A DNA stretch of 64,000 nucleotides, from positions 389,806 to 453,805 of the forward strand of contig NZ_SJPR01000001.1 in the NCBI RefSeq assembly GCF_007859955.1, in the 5' to 3' direction. The DNA comes from Botrimarina colliarenosi (GTDB lineage: Bacteria > Planctomycetota > Planctomycetia > Pirellulales > Lacipirellulaceae). Position 1 is the stretch's first letter; the number at the start of each line of letters is the position of its first letter. The notes beneath the pieces are model-generated. The model did no database searches, was not told the origin of the DNA, and saw nothing but the letters and a program-made list of their open reading frames with translations. This document shows positions 34,977 to 43,964 of the stretch, piece after piece. Both the position numbers and the translations under genes were made by a program.

Positions 34977-35398
34977 TGAGCGAAGAAAAGAAAATCTTCA
35001 TCGACGAGGACTGGAAGGCCCAAGTCGAGCGCGAGAAAGAAGCGGCCGCCGAACCGAAAGCCGCCAGCGAGCCGGGAGACGTAAGTCCCCGGAGTGAAGC
35101 GCAAACACCCCCAACTAACGTTGGAGGCTCGCCCGACCCCGATGACCCGCCGATGCCGGCCGCCTCGATCGGCATGCTGATGTCGTCGCTCGCCACCGAG
35201 GCGCTGCTGTCGCTGGGCCAGTTCCCGCATCCCGTGACGGGCGAGACCAAGGCGCGCCCCAATCAGGCCAAGTACCTGATCGACACGCTGGCGATGCTCA
35301 AAGAAAAGACCACCGGCAACCTGACGTCGGACGAGGCGCTCGCGCTCGACGATGTCTTGCACCAACTGCGGATGGCGTTCGTCGCCTCGAAGCCGTAG
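34976..35398 (+). CDS. DUF1844 protein coupled to pyrG
   Basis: A 140-residue DUF1844 protein. The helical core runs from about residue 60: PAASIGMLMSSLATEALLSLGQ, then QAKYLIDTLAMLKEKTTGNL, then DEALALDDVLHQLRMAFV. The N-terminal third is charged and variable. Within it, residues ~44-54 (TPPTNVGGSPDP) are encoded by a copy of a dispersed repeat (positions 35107-35137) that elsewhere is intergenic. The start overlaps the pyrG stop by one base (TAATG). DUF1844 is widespread in planctomycetes and other bacteria but has no known function. Confidence 0.88.
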   Translation: MSEEKKIFIDEDWKAQVEREKEAAAEPKAASEPGDVSPRSEAQTPPTNVGGSPDPDDPPMPAASIGMLMSSLATEALLSLGQFPHPVTGETKARPNQAKYLIDTLAMLKEKTTGNLTSDEALALDDVLHQLRMAFVASKP

Positions 35399-35766
35399 CG
35401 CGCCGAATCGCCGGTGCGAGCCGTCGCTATAAGCCGACGGCGCTAGCCTGGGGCTGCGTCGCTGATCGCTAGTTCGGCTCAATCGGCTTCGGCTCAAGCG
35501 GCCGGAAGCAAAACGCCACGCCCGACAGGGTGAAACGAAAGACGCTCGCGCGCCCCTCGCTGATCCGTCGTGACTTGCACCCCAACCGCTGACGGGCGGT
35601 CGTGGAAAAACGCGGGCTCACCCTGTTCGGGCGTGGCGGAGGATCGCTTGGTGGGAGTTGTCTGGTGGGCCGCCGACGAGCGGCGTAGCGAAGAATGTAC
35701 GATCCTTTCCGCCGTGTGCAACCTCCGGCTTGGCAATTCACGGAGAGTTTGCCGGCGACGGCGTCG
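35399..35766. other. intergenic region with short hairpin
   Basis: About 370 bp between DUF1844 and the convergent LigD-phosphoesterase-like gene. GCCGTCG (35420-35426) pairs with CGACGGC (35435-35441) around CTATAAGC, a compact hairpin that may mark the end of the pyrG transcript, though no T-run follows. Open frames on the minus strand here (for example across 35494-35736) have unusual composition and overlap the next gene; I do not call them. Confidence 0.45.
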
Positions 35767-36192
35767 CTAGCACGCGACGTTCCACAGCAACCGCCATTGC
35801 GTAGTTTGCTGTCGCTGTAGGGTGAGAACGCCATCGAAGTCACCCGCCAGACGAGCAACGACCTGATCGTCTTGATCGGATAGCCACAACAACTCGCCAC
35901 TGGCGAGACGGTGCACGTCGCCACGGCCGCCGCTGACGGGACCCTCGTAGGTCAGATACGCGGCGCGGTGGTCGTCGAGTTGCATCGCCTCGACCTCAGC
36001 GTCGCACGCTCCCGTCGCCGCTTCTGACGCAAGCCACGCGGTCGGCAGCGTCAGCAACGACCACGTCGCTAAACCTGCCTCGTCGCTCACGTCGTCCCGC
36101 TCGAGCATCAGGTCCCAATGGGGGCCGTCTCGGTAGTCGGCGGGGCAGTCGTGCCGCAGCAGAACCCAATGGAGTGGCGATTTCTGACCCAT
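35767..36192 (-). CDS. LigD 3'-phosphoesterase-like domain protein
   Basis: A 141-residue protein resembling the phosphoesterase module of the DNA-repair ligase LigD: WVLLRHDCPADYRDGPHWDLMLE carries the His14/Asp15 and His25/Asp27/Glu31 set in the order of the family's H-D...HxDxxxE metal site, and LATWSLL follows as in homologues. In LigD this module removes 3'-ribonucleotides or 3'-phosphates during end joining. Here it is free-standing, as is common in planctomycetes; no ku or ligase gene is near. The frame is open further upstream, but those codons fall in a 68-bp palindrome, so ATG 36192 (MGQKSPLH) is preferred. Confidence 0.78.
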   Translation of the reverse strand: MGQKSPLHWVLLRHDCPADYRDGPHWDLMLERDDVSDEAGLATWSLLTLPTAWLASEAATGACDAEVEAMQLDDHRAAYLTYEGPVSGGRGDVHRLASGELLWLSDQDDQVVARLAGDFDGVLTLQRQQTTQWRLLWNVAC

Positions 36193-36212
36193 AACCCGTA
36201 AACCACCGGTAC

Positions 36213-36280
36213 ACGTCGGAGCCTCGGGCGCTAGCCCGGGGTGGGTACCCACCCCGGGCTAGCGCCCGAGGCTCCGACGT
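36213..36280. repeat. 68-bp perfect palindrome
   Basis: Positions 36213-36280 form a perfect palindrome of 34-bp half-sites with no loop, centred on GGTACC at 36244-36249. The half-site contains CCTCGGGCGCTAGCCCGG, a sequence typical of planctomycete intergenic repeats. It lies between the CARDB lipoprotein gene and the LigD-like gene, both on the minus strand. A TCTTTTTT run follows on the plus strand only, so it is not a normal terminator for these genes. Confidence 0.93.
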
Positions 36281-36308
36281 TCTTTTTTGGTGAATGACGC
36301 CGCGCTGT

Positions 36309-38603
36309 TTAGCGCGGGCTGATCGAGATCGCGGTGGTCGCCGTGACGGGTTCGCCCGTCGCGCCGTTCCGTAGGTCGAGCGACACCGTCGAGACGCCTT
36401 GTTCGACCGGCATGTACGGGAGTGCGAAGCGGAAGGTCTCGCCGGCGGCCAGCGACGGGATCGCCGGGAACCGGACCTCCGACTGGAACTGGGTCGCCCC
36501 GGCTGGGATCGTCGGCTGGATCTGGCTCTCGAACCGCAAGCGGTACTCCACATTCTGCATCGGTTGGCCCGACGTGTTGGTGATCGCCACGTTGAGCGTC
36601 GCCGGCTGGCCGACCTTCGCCGGGTTGGCGGTCGAGCTGATCACGCCCTCAAGATCGCGCCGTTGCGTCGGCGCTGGCGTCGGGACGTTTGGACGCCCCG
36701 GGAGGATCTCGACCGCGTCGGTTTTCTGTTCGTAGTCGCTGTCGGTGATTAATGCGTAAGCCGTGACCTTTGCCTGATTGCTCGGTGCGACACAGTCGAA
36801 CTCGATGTCGAAGCGGACGCTGCCGCCGGCGGGGATCGACTCCCCTTCCCAGCGCAGCCCGCGGTCAATGGCGCGAGAGCCGCCGGTCGCTTGCGTGGCG
36901 ACCAGTTGCGCGTCGGCGAGCACCTCGACGGCGAGGTTGCTGGCCGGCGTCGAGCCGTCGTTGTAGACCGTCACGATATAGCTGAGCGACTGCCCCACCT
37001 CTTTTCGGGCATCGAGCGCCGACTCGATCCGCAGCTGCGGCCGCGCCGGCGGCGCGGGGCGGTCGATCGTGAAGCACTGGCGATCAACCGACGACGCCAT
37101 TCCGTCGGCAGAGACATTGACGCGGTAGCACTGCTGGCCCGCCTCGACCGCGGTGAAGTTGACGTCCACCACGCTCGAATCGCCCGGCCCCAGGTCGGGC
37201 AGGTCGGACCGCTCCAGCAGGTAGCGCCCTTGCAGGTCCTGGGGGCTGGAGAGCCCGCGGTCGAAGTCGATCGCGATCCGCAGATTCTCCGCCGGCGTGT
37301 CGCCCGTGTTGAGCAGTTCGACCGAGACCGGGATCGGCTCACCGACACGGATCGGGCCGGTCGACGCGCGGCGTAGCACCAGCTCGACGCGCGGGCCGAT
37401 CTTGGCGGGGGGCGTTCCGAGCGTGCCGCCGTCGTTGCCGGTCGGGGGGGGCTCGAACGGCGCCGGGGGCGTCGCTCCGCCGCCAGTCGGCGGCGTCACG
37501 CCACCGCCGATTGGCGGGGTCGTCGGCACGGACGCGGTCGGGGTCCAGTTGACCACCGTCTCGCCGCCGCCGACTTCGAGCCGCGGCGCCGGCATCGGGC
37601 CGCTGGTCGCGGGGCGGATGACCGTCACCTTAACCTGGGCCGAGCCCGGCTGATCGTCGGTCGGCGACACCTGGACGCTTGCCCGGCCGTTGGCGTCGGT
37701 CGTCGCCTCGGACGCCTGGCCCGATTCGTAGCCGAGCCGCGCCTGGTCGCCGCGGAGCACCTCGTAGCGGACCAGCCAACCCTGCACCGGGGCGCCGTCA
37801 CTCTGGCGCGTGATCGTCGTCGTGAGCGTCCCCGTCTGGCCCGGCTGCAGCGGCAGCGGTGGCGGCAGCTTCCACTGGGCGTCGACCCAATAGACCGTCG
37901 CGGTGCTGCGGCGGGCGTCCCAGTCGGTCGACCCGGGCGCGGTCGCCGTCACATAGCTGACGCCTTCGCTGGCGCTGGTGACGGTGATCCAAGCCTCGCC
38001 GGTGCGGACCTGCACGTCGTCCGTGGGGTCCTCGGTGCCGCGGCGGAGGCAGACGTTGAACGGCGTTGTGTATCCGACCGCGTAGGCGTTATCGACCTTG
38101 TTGGGCCGTTCCCACGGCAGCCGCATGAAGTCCATCTCGCCCCGTTCGCCGACGGTGACGAACTGGCCCGAGCCCTCCTGCCCCAGCATCCACTCGATGC
38201 GGCGGTTGGTGCGGAGGTAGCCGTCCTTACAGCAAACGCCCGCCTTGAGGATCACTTCGCTGCCGACGGGGGCGAGGATCCGGCTGGGCGTGATGGTGAG
38301 ATTCTCGTCGGCCGGCGACTGGGCCGTCACGGCGACCGGCCCGGCGGGCGCCCCGTAGGCCGGAGCCCCGTAGGGGGGCGGGGCGGCGGGCGGCACGGCG
38401 CCGGCGTAGACCGGCGGGACGTCCAGATTGCCCCCCTGCGAGGGCAGCGTGGGGGCCGTCGCCTGAGGCTCGGGCCAGATCAAGAACCGCCGTCCGGAGG
38501 GGTCGATCCGCGGCAACCCCGCGCAGCCGCTGGTGAGCAGGGCCGCCACAAGGGCGACCCGCCACGCTTTCGGCGATCGGCGGGAGAGGGGGGACACGGG
38601 CAT
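36309..38603 (-). CDS. DUF11/CARDB-repeat lipoprotein
   Basis: A 764-residue lipoprotein: the signal ends in a lipobox (LLTSGC, Cys about residue 27). A Pro-rich linker is followed by a beta-sandwich region, an invasin-like Big domain around residues 250-330 (LTTTITRQSDGAPVQGWLVRY) and a second Pro/Gly linker. Three CARDB/DUF11 units then fill residues ~405-764, each opening with a phrase like PIPVSVELLNTGDTPAENL or ATLNVAITNTSGQPMQNV. Such proteins are typical of planctomycete envelopes and are thought to be adhesive or structural. The gene is divergent from the DUF1598 gene. Confidence 0.85.
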   Translation of the reverse strand: MPVSPLSRRSPKAWRVALVAALLTSGCAGLPRIDPSGRRFLIWPEPQATAPTLPSQGGNLDVPPVYAGAVPPAAPPPYGAPAYGAPAGPVAVTAQSPADENLTITPSRILAPVGSEVILKAGVCCKDGYLRTNRRIEWMLGQEGSGQFVTVGERGEMDFMRLPWERPNKVDNAYAVGYTTPFNVCLRRGTEDPTDDVQVRTGEAWITVTSASEGVSYVTATAPGSTDWDARRSTATVYWVDAQWKLPPPLPLQPGQTGTLTTTITRQSDGAPVQGWLVRYEVLRGDQARLGYESGQASEATTDANGRASVQVSPTDDQPGSAQVKVTVIRPATSGPMPAPRLEVGGGETVVNWTPTASVPTTPPIGGGVTPPTGGGATPPAPFEPPPTGNDGGTLGTPPAKIGPRVELVLRRASTGPIRVGEPIPVSVELLNTGDTPAENLRIAIDFDRGLSSPQDLQGRYLLERSDLPDLGPGDSSVVDVNFTAVEAGQQCYRVNVSADGMASSVDRQCFTIDRPAPPARPQLRIESALDARKEVGQSLSYIVTVYNDGSTPASNLAVEVLADAQLVATQATGGSRAIDRGLRWEGESIPAGGSVRFDIEFDCVAPSNQAKVTAYALITDSDYEQKTDAVEILPGRPNVPTPAPTQRRDLEGVISSTANPAKVGQPATLNVAITNTSGQPMQNVEYRLRFESQIQPTIPAGATQFQSEVRFPAIPSLAAGETFRFALPYMPVEQGVSTVSLDLRNGATGEPVTATTAISISPR

Positions 38604-38995
38604 CCGGTGGCGAGAGCGGTTTTTCCTTCGACCCCCGGCCGTACGCGGCGCGCAGCCACGATTCCGGACGGAGGACCGCGAAAACGTAGCCCACGACAGG
38701 CCGCCAGGTTGGGAAACGGCAACGTTTACGTTGACTTTTCGCTACCCGGGGGATCGGGTTGGGGGGGCCCCGCGGGTTGTCGGGGCCAACCCCCCGGGGA
38801 GGGCCGCCGAATCGCCACAACCCCCTGCTGTTTCTTGCCTTGCCTACTTTGCCCGATTACCCTGAAGGCTCGACCCAAGAGGCCGCGGCCAACGCCTATC
38901 GCAGGCGCTACGCCGCCGGTCCCGACCCCCTACCCCTCCAGCTGCCGCGGCCGGGCGACCGGCCGGCCCGCAGCGATCGCGTTCGAGGACGCACC
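38604..38995. other. divergent intergenic region
   Basis: About 390 bp between the divergent CARDB lipoprotein and DUF1598 genes. Both promoters must be here. The stretch 38720-38740 (AACGTTTACGTTGACTTTTC) is the only AT-rich spot and could contain a promoter. Open frames entering this region from the right are upstream extensions of the DUF1598 gene and are not supported. Confidence 0.4.
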
Positions 38996-40546
38996 ATGCG
39001 CATGACTTTGGCCCGTCCCGTTGGCTCTCTGGGCCGCGGATTTCTTACCGCCGTGCTCGTCGCCTTGCTGGCGTGCGCCTCGCCATCGCTCGCCCAATTC
39101 GGCGGCGGCGGTGGTGGCCAAGGTGGCGGCGGCCTCGGTGGCGGCGGTGGCGGCGGCCTCGGCGGCGGCGGTGGCGGCGGTCTTGGAGGCGGCGGTGGCG
39201 GTGGCCTCGGCGGCGGTGGCGGTGGTGGCGGCCTCGGCGGCGGCGGCGGTCAAGGTGGCGGTGGCGGCGGCCAAGGTTCCGGCGTCATCATCGACGCCAA
39301 CGGCGTTCTGCACCGGATCGATGCGGCCGATCCCGGTGGACGTCTCGCCCAGCAACGCATCGCCGAAGCGATGAACCGCCTCGAAGGCGACCTCGCCAAG
39401 CCGAGCAAGCTCCGCAAGGTCTCGCTGACGCGCCTCGAAAAGGCCCTCGCCGGGCGTCTCGACGCCGGCCAGCAGCCGACCGACGCGATGCAGAAGCTCG
39501 CCGGCCTGACCCGCATCGACTACGTCTTCTGCTACCCCGAAACCAACGAAATCGTCCTCGCCGGCCCCGCCGAGCCGTGGGCCGAGGCCCCCTCGGGCCG
39601 CACGCTCGGCATCCAGAGCGGCAAGCCGACCCTCGAGCTGCAAGACCTCGTCACCGCGATGCGGGCCTTCGGGCCCGACTCGGCGGCCGACGACGCGCCG
39701 CTCATCTACTGCTCGATCGACCCGACCGAAGAGGGCCTGCAGCGGATGCAGCAGTTCCTCGCCCGCGTCGGCCGGCCCAACCCGAACCTGATCGCCTCGC
39801 AGCTCCAAGAGCGGCTCGGCGAGCAGGTCATCACCGTCGGCGGCGTCCCCGCCGACACCCACTTCGCCCAGGTGCTGGTCGAGGCGGACTACCGGATGAA
39901 GCTCATCGGCATCGGCCTCGAGCAGGCCGCCGCCCCGATCGCCAGCTACGTCAGCCGCGTCAACCCGGCGACCGTCAGCAAGAACGCCCTGCAGCGTTGG
40001 TACTTCGTGCCCGACTACGAGCGGATCAAGACGACCGAAGACGGCCTCGCGATGGAGATGGTCGGCGAAGGCGTCCGCCTCGTCGGCGAAGACGAAGTCG
40101 TCTCGCGCGACGGGATGCGTCGCAAGCTCGGCCGCAACAACCGGGCGAGCAACAAGTTCGTCACCGAGTTCACTGAGAACTACGCGAAGCTCGCCGCGGC
40201 GAGCCCCGTCTACGCCCAGCTCCGCAACTGCATCGACCTGGCCGTCGCGGCCGCGTTCATGAAGCAGCACGACCTGTTCGCCAAGTCGGGCTGGTCGATG
40301 GGCGTGCTCGCCGACGAGTCGAAGTACCCGGTCCGCACGCAGAACGCCCCGCAGAAGGTCGCCTCGGCCGTCAACGCCCTCTGGAAGGGGAGCACGCTGA
40401 TGACCCCGATCGGCGGCGGCGTGATGATCCGCCCGACCGAAGCGCTAGACGCGGCGAACGTCAAGGCCGACGAAGACGGCAAGCTCGCCGAGCAGCGGGC
40501 GACCGTTGAAGCGGCCGCCGCCAGCGACGCCTGGTGGTGGGACTGA
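38996..40546 (+). CDS. DUF1598 protein with glycine-rich N-terminal region
   Basis: A 516-residue exported protein. The signal peptide is about residues 1-35 (ending SPSLAQF). It is followed by ~65 residues that are almost only Gly with periodic Leu and Gln (GGGGLGGGGG units). The remaining ~410 residues are the DUF1598 core, with phrases such as GVLHRIDAADPGGRLAQQRI, IDYVFCYPETNEIVLAGPAE, PIASYVSRVNP and LQRWYFVPDYERIKTTEDGL. DUF1598 is almost confined to planctomycetes and its function is unknown. ATG 38996 is chosen over the upstream in-frame start because it opens the signal peptide. A strong terminator follows. Confidence 0.88.
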   Translation: MRMTLARPVGSLGRGFLTAVLVALLACASPSLAQFGGGGGGQGGGGLGGGGGGGLGGGGGGGLGGGGGGGLGGGGGGGGLGGGGGQGGGGGGQGSGVIIDANGVLHRIDAADPGGRLAQQRIAEAMNRLEGDLAKPSKLRKVSLTRLEKALAGRLDAGQQPTDAMQKLAGLTRIDYVFCYPETNEIVLAGPAEPWAEAPSGRTLGIQSGKPTLELQDLVTAMRAFGPDSAADDAPLIYCSIDPTEEGLQRMQQFLARVGRPNPNLIASQLQERLGEQVITVGGVPADTHFAQVLVEADYRMKLIGIGLEQAAAPIASYVSRVNPATVSKNALQRWYFVPDYERIKTTEDGLAMEMVGEGVRLVGEDEVVSRDGMRRKLGRNNRASNKFVTEFTENYAKLAAASPVYAQLRNCIDLAVAAAFMKQHDLFAKSGWSMGVLADESKYPVRTQNAPQKVASAVNALWKGSTLMTPIGGGVMIRPTEALDAANVKADEDGKLAEQRATVEAAAASDAWWWD

Positions 40547-40579
40547 GAAGTCCTTCGCTACTCAATCTGTTTAACACGA

Positions 40580-40612
40580 GCCCTCCCCCGCGCAGCGGGG
40601 GAGGGCTTTTTT
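40580..40612 (+). terminator. Rho-independent terminator after DUF1598 gene
   Basis: A perfect 12-bp stem GCCCTCCCCCGC / GCGGGGGAGGGC with a 3-nt loop GCA is followed by TTTTTT, 34 bp past the stop codon at 40546. Confidence 0.95.
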
Positions 40613-40837
40613 GTTTCGTTGTGACTGAGAGTGTTTCGAAGGCACTTCGGGGGATCAGATTTTTCTGAACGGCCACGGAGCCGAAGGGGTATACTCCGCC
40701 CATTACTCCTCACGTCGCCGACCCATCCCCGCGACTGCTGTCTCGACGACAGTCGCTGATTGCCGGGGTTTCAGTACCCCTGCGAGGATGATAGGTCGAC
40801 TGCGATCAAAATTTATTTCTCTACTCCGGAGGGTTAG

Positions 40838-41851
40838 ATGTTCCCCGTAAGAATCGCCTCCGTCCTCCTTCTCTTCTCGACTGCCAGCACCGTGCTTGGC
40901 GTCGAGATGGTCAATGTTCTGAACTATGTCCGGGCGGAAAGCGACATGCAGTTCAAAGGCTATGCCGCCAAAGCGGGTGGCGTCGGCAAGCTGATGAACT
41001 TCCGTGAGGTGTACTCGGTCGAGAATCAAACGACGATCCGCGGCAACCGTGACACCCTTTACTCGTTTGGCATCTACGACTTGGCTGCGGGCCCCGTAAC
41101 GGTCGTCAAGCCGAAGTCTCCCGACCGCTTCCAATCGTTGCTCGTAATCGACCAGGACGAGTACAACCCTGTCCTCAAGACCGGTGCGGGGGAGGTCACG
41201 CTGAGCATCGATAACGTCGGCACGCGTTACGCCGTCGTTTTGTTTCGGACTTTCTGCGACCCGAAGAGTCCGACCGACATGGAGAAGGCGCACGCGTTGC
41301 AAGACGCCATTCAGGTCAAACAAGCATCGCCCGGAAGTTTGGAACTACCCGACTGGGACATGGCGTCGCTGGTGGAGACTCGTCAATCGATCAACGCGAT
41401 GGTTTCTAAAATCGATGGCCTACCGAACGCCTTTGGCCCCCGAGGCGAGGTTGATCCGCTGCAACACCTGCTCGGCGCCGCCTACGGATGGGGCGGCAAT
41501 CCGCAACGCGGTGCGATGTACTTCAATCAGGAGCCGACGAAGAACGACGGCAAGACGGCCTACACGCTCACCATGCCCAAGGACGTTCCCGTCGACGCTT
41601 TTTGGTCGGTCACCGTTTATAACAAAGACGGCTTCTTTACGCCGAACGACCTCGACGCATACTCTTTTAACAGCATTACGGCTAAGAGAGACGATGATGG
41701 CGGCGTGACGATTCACTTCGGGGGAGACGCCGACAAAGCGAACTACCTGCCCCTCACCGACGGCTGGAACTACGTCGTCCGCTGTTACTTGCCAGGTTGG
41801 CAGATTGTCGAAGGCGATTGGACGCCACCTACACCCCAGCCGGTCGAATAG
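40838..41851 (+). CDS. DUF1254/DUF1214 domain protein, exported
   Basis: A 337-residue exported protein with signal peptide ([20 protein letters not shown]). It shows the two linked domains DUF1254 ([25 protein letters not shown]) and DUF1214 ([22 protein letters not shown], ending [15 protein letters not shown]). Proteins of this pair are exported and of unknown biochemistry. A good ribosome binding site (GGAGGG, 8 nt before the ATG) fixes the start, unusual in this window. Codon use and composition are less GC-rich than neighbours, which may indicate a more recent arrival. Confidence 0.9.
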   Translation: MFPVRIASVLLLFSTASTVLGVEMVNVLNYVRAESDMQFKGYAAKAGGVGKLMNFREVYSVENQTTIRGNRDTLYSFGIYDLAAGPVTVVKPKSPDRFQSLLVIDQDEYNPVLKTGAGEVTLSIDNVGTRYAVVLFRTFCDPKSPTDMEKAHALQDAIQVKQASPGSLELPDWDMASLVETRQSINAMVSKIDGLPNAFGPRGEVDPLQHLLGAAYGWGGNPQRGAMYFNQEPTKNDGKTAYTLTMPKDVPVDAFWSVTVYNKDGFFTPNDLDAYSFNSITAKRDDDGGVTIHFGGDADKANYLPLTDGWNYVVRCYLPGWQIVEGDWTPPTPQPVE

Positions 41852-41915
41852 TTGTTGCGGCGCTACGTACGCCCCTGCCGCGATGCTCCCCATAGGTACG
41901 TGATCCCTTTCCGCT

Positions 41916-43730
41916 ATGATTCGCCACCTCCTGCTTCTCACCCTCGCCGCCACTTGCCACGTCGCCTCGGCCACGGAGCCGGCGCCCGCTGACGCGTGGC
42001 TCTTCACGTCGTTCCGCGGCAACGGTGACGGGCTCCACCTCGCCTACAGCGACGACGCCCGCACGTGGGTCGAGGTCCCGGGACGGCTCGTCACGCCGAC
42101 GGTCGGCTCGGGGTTGATGCGCGACCCGCACATCACCCGCGGGCCCGACGGCCGGTTCCACATGGTCTGGACGTCGGGCTGGGGCGACAAAGGCATCGGC
42201 TACGCCAGTTCGCCCGACCTCGTCACTTGGTCGGAGCAGCGCTACTTGCCCGTGATGGAAGACGTCGCCGACGCGCGGACCTGCTGGGCGCCAGAGGTCT
42301 ACTACGACGAGGCCCTCGGGCAGTTCTTGATCGTCTGGTCGTCCGACGTCCCCTCGGCGTCGCCGACGCCCGATCCGCGGGGGGGCTACCACCGGGCCTA
42401 CTACGTCACGACCAGGGATTTCCAGACGTTCTCGCCCCGCCAGATGCTGTTCGACCCGGGCTTCAACAATATCGACGCCACGGTCATCAAGTCGGGCGGC
42501 AAGTGCTACGTCGTCTTCAAAGAGACCGACGACCAACCGAAGCAGGTCTGGGGCCGCGTTTGCGCCGCGGTTGCGGACCAGATCACGGGGCCCTACCGCC
42601 TGCTCGACGAGCCGCTTGTCGAGAACAAGCGTGTCGAAGGGCCCGCCGTCGCCTCGCTCGGCGACAAAACGATCCTCTACGCCGACTTCTATGTCGACGG
42701 ACGCTACCTCGCGCTCGAGACCGACGACTGGAATGAGTGGAATGATATCTCTGCGGAGTGCTCCGTAGTCTCCGGCCAACGTCACGGCAGCCTGCTGCAA
42801 GTGTCGCGCGAGGAGCTCGAGCGGATCGCTCCCGACGCCGGGCGCCCCGCCCCCGCGGCGGCGCTCCCCGACGTCCATGCCGACCCGCACGTCGCCGTCT
42901 TCGGCGATCGCGTCTATCTCTATCCAACAACCGATGGGACCGAAGGTTGGCGTTCCACCTCGTTTCACGCTTGGTCGTCGGCGGACCTCCGCGACTGGCG
43001 CGACGAGGGGGTGATTCTCGACCTGCCGCGCGATCTCACCTGGGCCGACCTACACGCCTGGGCGCCGGCCATCGCGACCCGCAATGGCAAGTACTACTTC
43101 TATTACAGCGCGGACAAGAACATCGGCGTCGCCGTCGCCGACACGCCGGCGGGCCCCTTCACCGACCCGCTCGGCAAACCGCTCGTCGCGGCGCGGGACT
43201 ATCACGGGATGCAGTGCATCGACCCGATGGTGTTCGTCGATGACGACGGCGCCCCCTATCTCTACTGGGGCCAGGGCCGCTGCAAGGCGGTCCGCCTGAA
43301 CGACGACATGATCTCGTTCGACCCCGCCGCGGTGCGCGACATCACGCCGCCCGGTTACAACGAAGGCCCGTTCGTCCACCGCCGGGCGGACACGTACTAC
43401 CTGAGCTGGTCCGAGAACGACACCCGCGACCCGCGCTACTCGGTGGCGTACGGCGTGTCGGACTCGCCGCTCGGCCCCTTCAAGAAGGCGGCGAGCAACC
43501 CGATCCTCAAACAACGCGGCGTCGTCCGTGGGGCGGGGCACCACTCGATCGCCAAGCTCCCGGGCGGCGACCAGTGGGTGATCGCCTACCACCGCTTCCG
43601 AATTCCGGACGGCGACGGCTACCACCGCGAGACGTGCCTCTCACCGCTGCGACACGACGCGGACGGCGTGATCCTGCCGGTCGATGTTTATGAACCGGTC
43701 GAGGCGACCCAACTATCGACGCCCGAGTAA
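41916..43730 (+). CDS. double-domain GH43-family glycoside hydrolase
   Basis: A 604-residue exported protein with signal peptide (MIRHLLLLTLAATCHVASA) and two five-bladed beta-propellers of the GH43 clan. The first has MRDPHITRGPDGRFHMVW, FNNIDATVIKSGGKCYVVF and RVEGPAVASLGDKTILY. The second has ADPHVAVFGDRVYLYPT, CIDPMVFVDDDGAPYLYWG and NEGPFVHRRADTYYLSWSEN. The Asp/Asp/Glu triad of GH43 can be placed in both. Members cleave arabinose- or xylose-containing plant or algal polymers. No xylan- or arabinan-specific genes surround it, so the substrate is open. Confidence 0.9.
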   Translation: MIRHLLLLTLAATCHVASATEPAPADAWLFTSFRGNGDGLHLAYSDDARTWVEVPGRLVTPTVGSGLMRDPHITRGPDGRFHMVWTSGWGDKGIGYASSPDLVTWSEQRYLPVMEDVADARTCWAPEVYYDEALGQFLIVWSSDVPSASPTPDPRGGYHRAYYVTTRDFQTFSPRQMLFDPGFNNIDATVIKSGGKCYVVFKETDDQPKQVWGRVCAAVADQITGPYRLLDEPLVENKRVEGPAVASLGDKTILYADFYVDGRYLALETDDWNEWNDISAECSVVSGQRHGSLLQVSREELERIAPDAGRPAPAAALPDVHADPHVAVFGDRVYLYPTTDGTEGWRSTSFHAWSSADLRDWRDEGVILDLPRDLTWADLHAWAPAIATRNGKYYFYYSADKNIGVAVADTPAGPFTDPLGKPLVAARDYHGMQCIDPMVFVDDDGAPYLYWGQGRCKAVRLNDDMISFDPAAVRDITPPGYNEGPFVHRRADTYYLSWSENDTRDPRYSVAYGVSDSPLGPFKKAASNPILKQRGVVRGAGHHSIAKLPGGDQWVIAYHRFRIPDGDGYHRETCLSPLRHDADGVILPVDVYEPVEATQLSTPE

Positions 43731-43781
43731 CGGCTCGAAGCGGACGATCGGCGGTGAGAGATTCGAACCGACAGCCAGCGA

Positions 43782-43940
43782 TCAGGCCGCCAACTTGCTG
43801 CGTAACGGCAGGACGTTATCGGCCTGATCGATGTTCGGGCGTTGCACGCCGCTTTTGGCCAGGTGCGCGAACCCGAATTCTTGGAACGACCTCACCGCCC
43901 CTGCGGGGTCGGAGTCTAAGAAAGCAACGCCAATTTGACT
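43782..43940 (-). pseudogene. possible C-terminal gene remnant
   Basis: On the minus strand an open frame without a usable ATG/GTG/TTG near its beginning reads QIGVAFLDSDPAGAVRSF, continues EFGFAHLAKSGVQRPNIDQA and ends PLRSKLAA at a TGA (43782-43784). It looks protein-like rather than random and lies just downstream of the glycerate kinase stop. It may be the tail of a decayed gene. No family recognised; weak call. Confidence 0.25.
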
Positions 43941-43964
43941 TGGCCGCCGCGCGCCGCTTCGAAG

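Noticed and set aside
35469..35924. Minus-strand open frame of 151 codons
   Set aside because: It overlaps the LigD-phosphoesterase-like gene out of frame and has a Cys/Arg/Ser-rich, non-protein-like composition.
36213..36290. Rho-independent terminator for the CARDB gene
   Set aside because: The T-run follows only on the plus strand, whereas both neighbouring genes are on the minus strand; it is better called a palindromic repeat.
43750..43830. tRNA-like GGTTCGAATC on the minus strand
   Set aside because: The flanking bases do not form a T-stem, and no acceptor or anticodon arm could be built.
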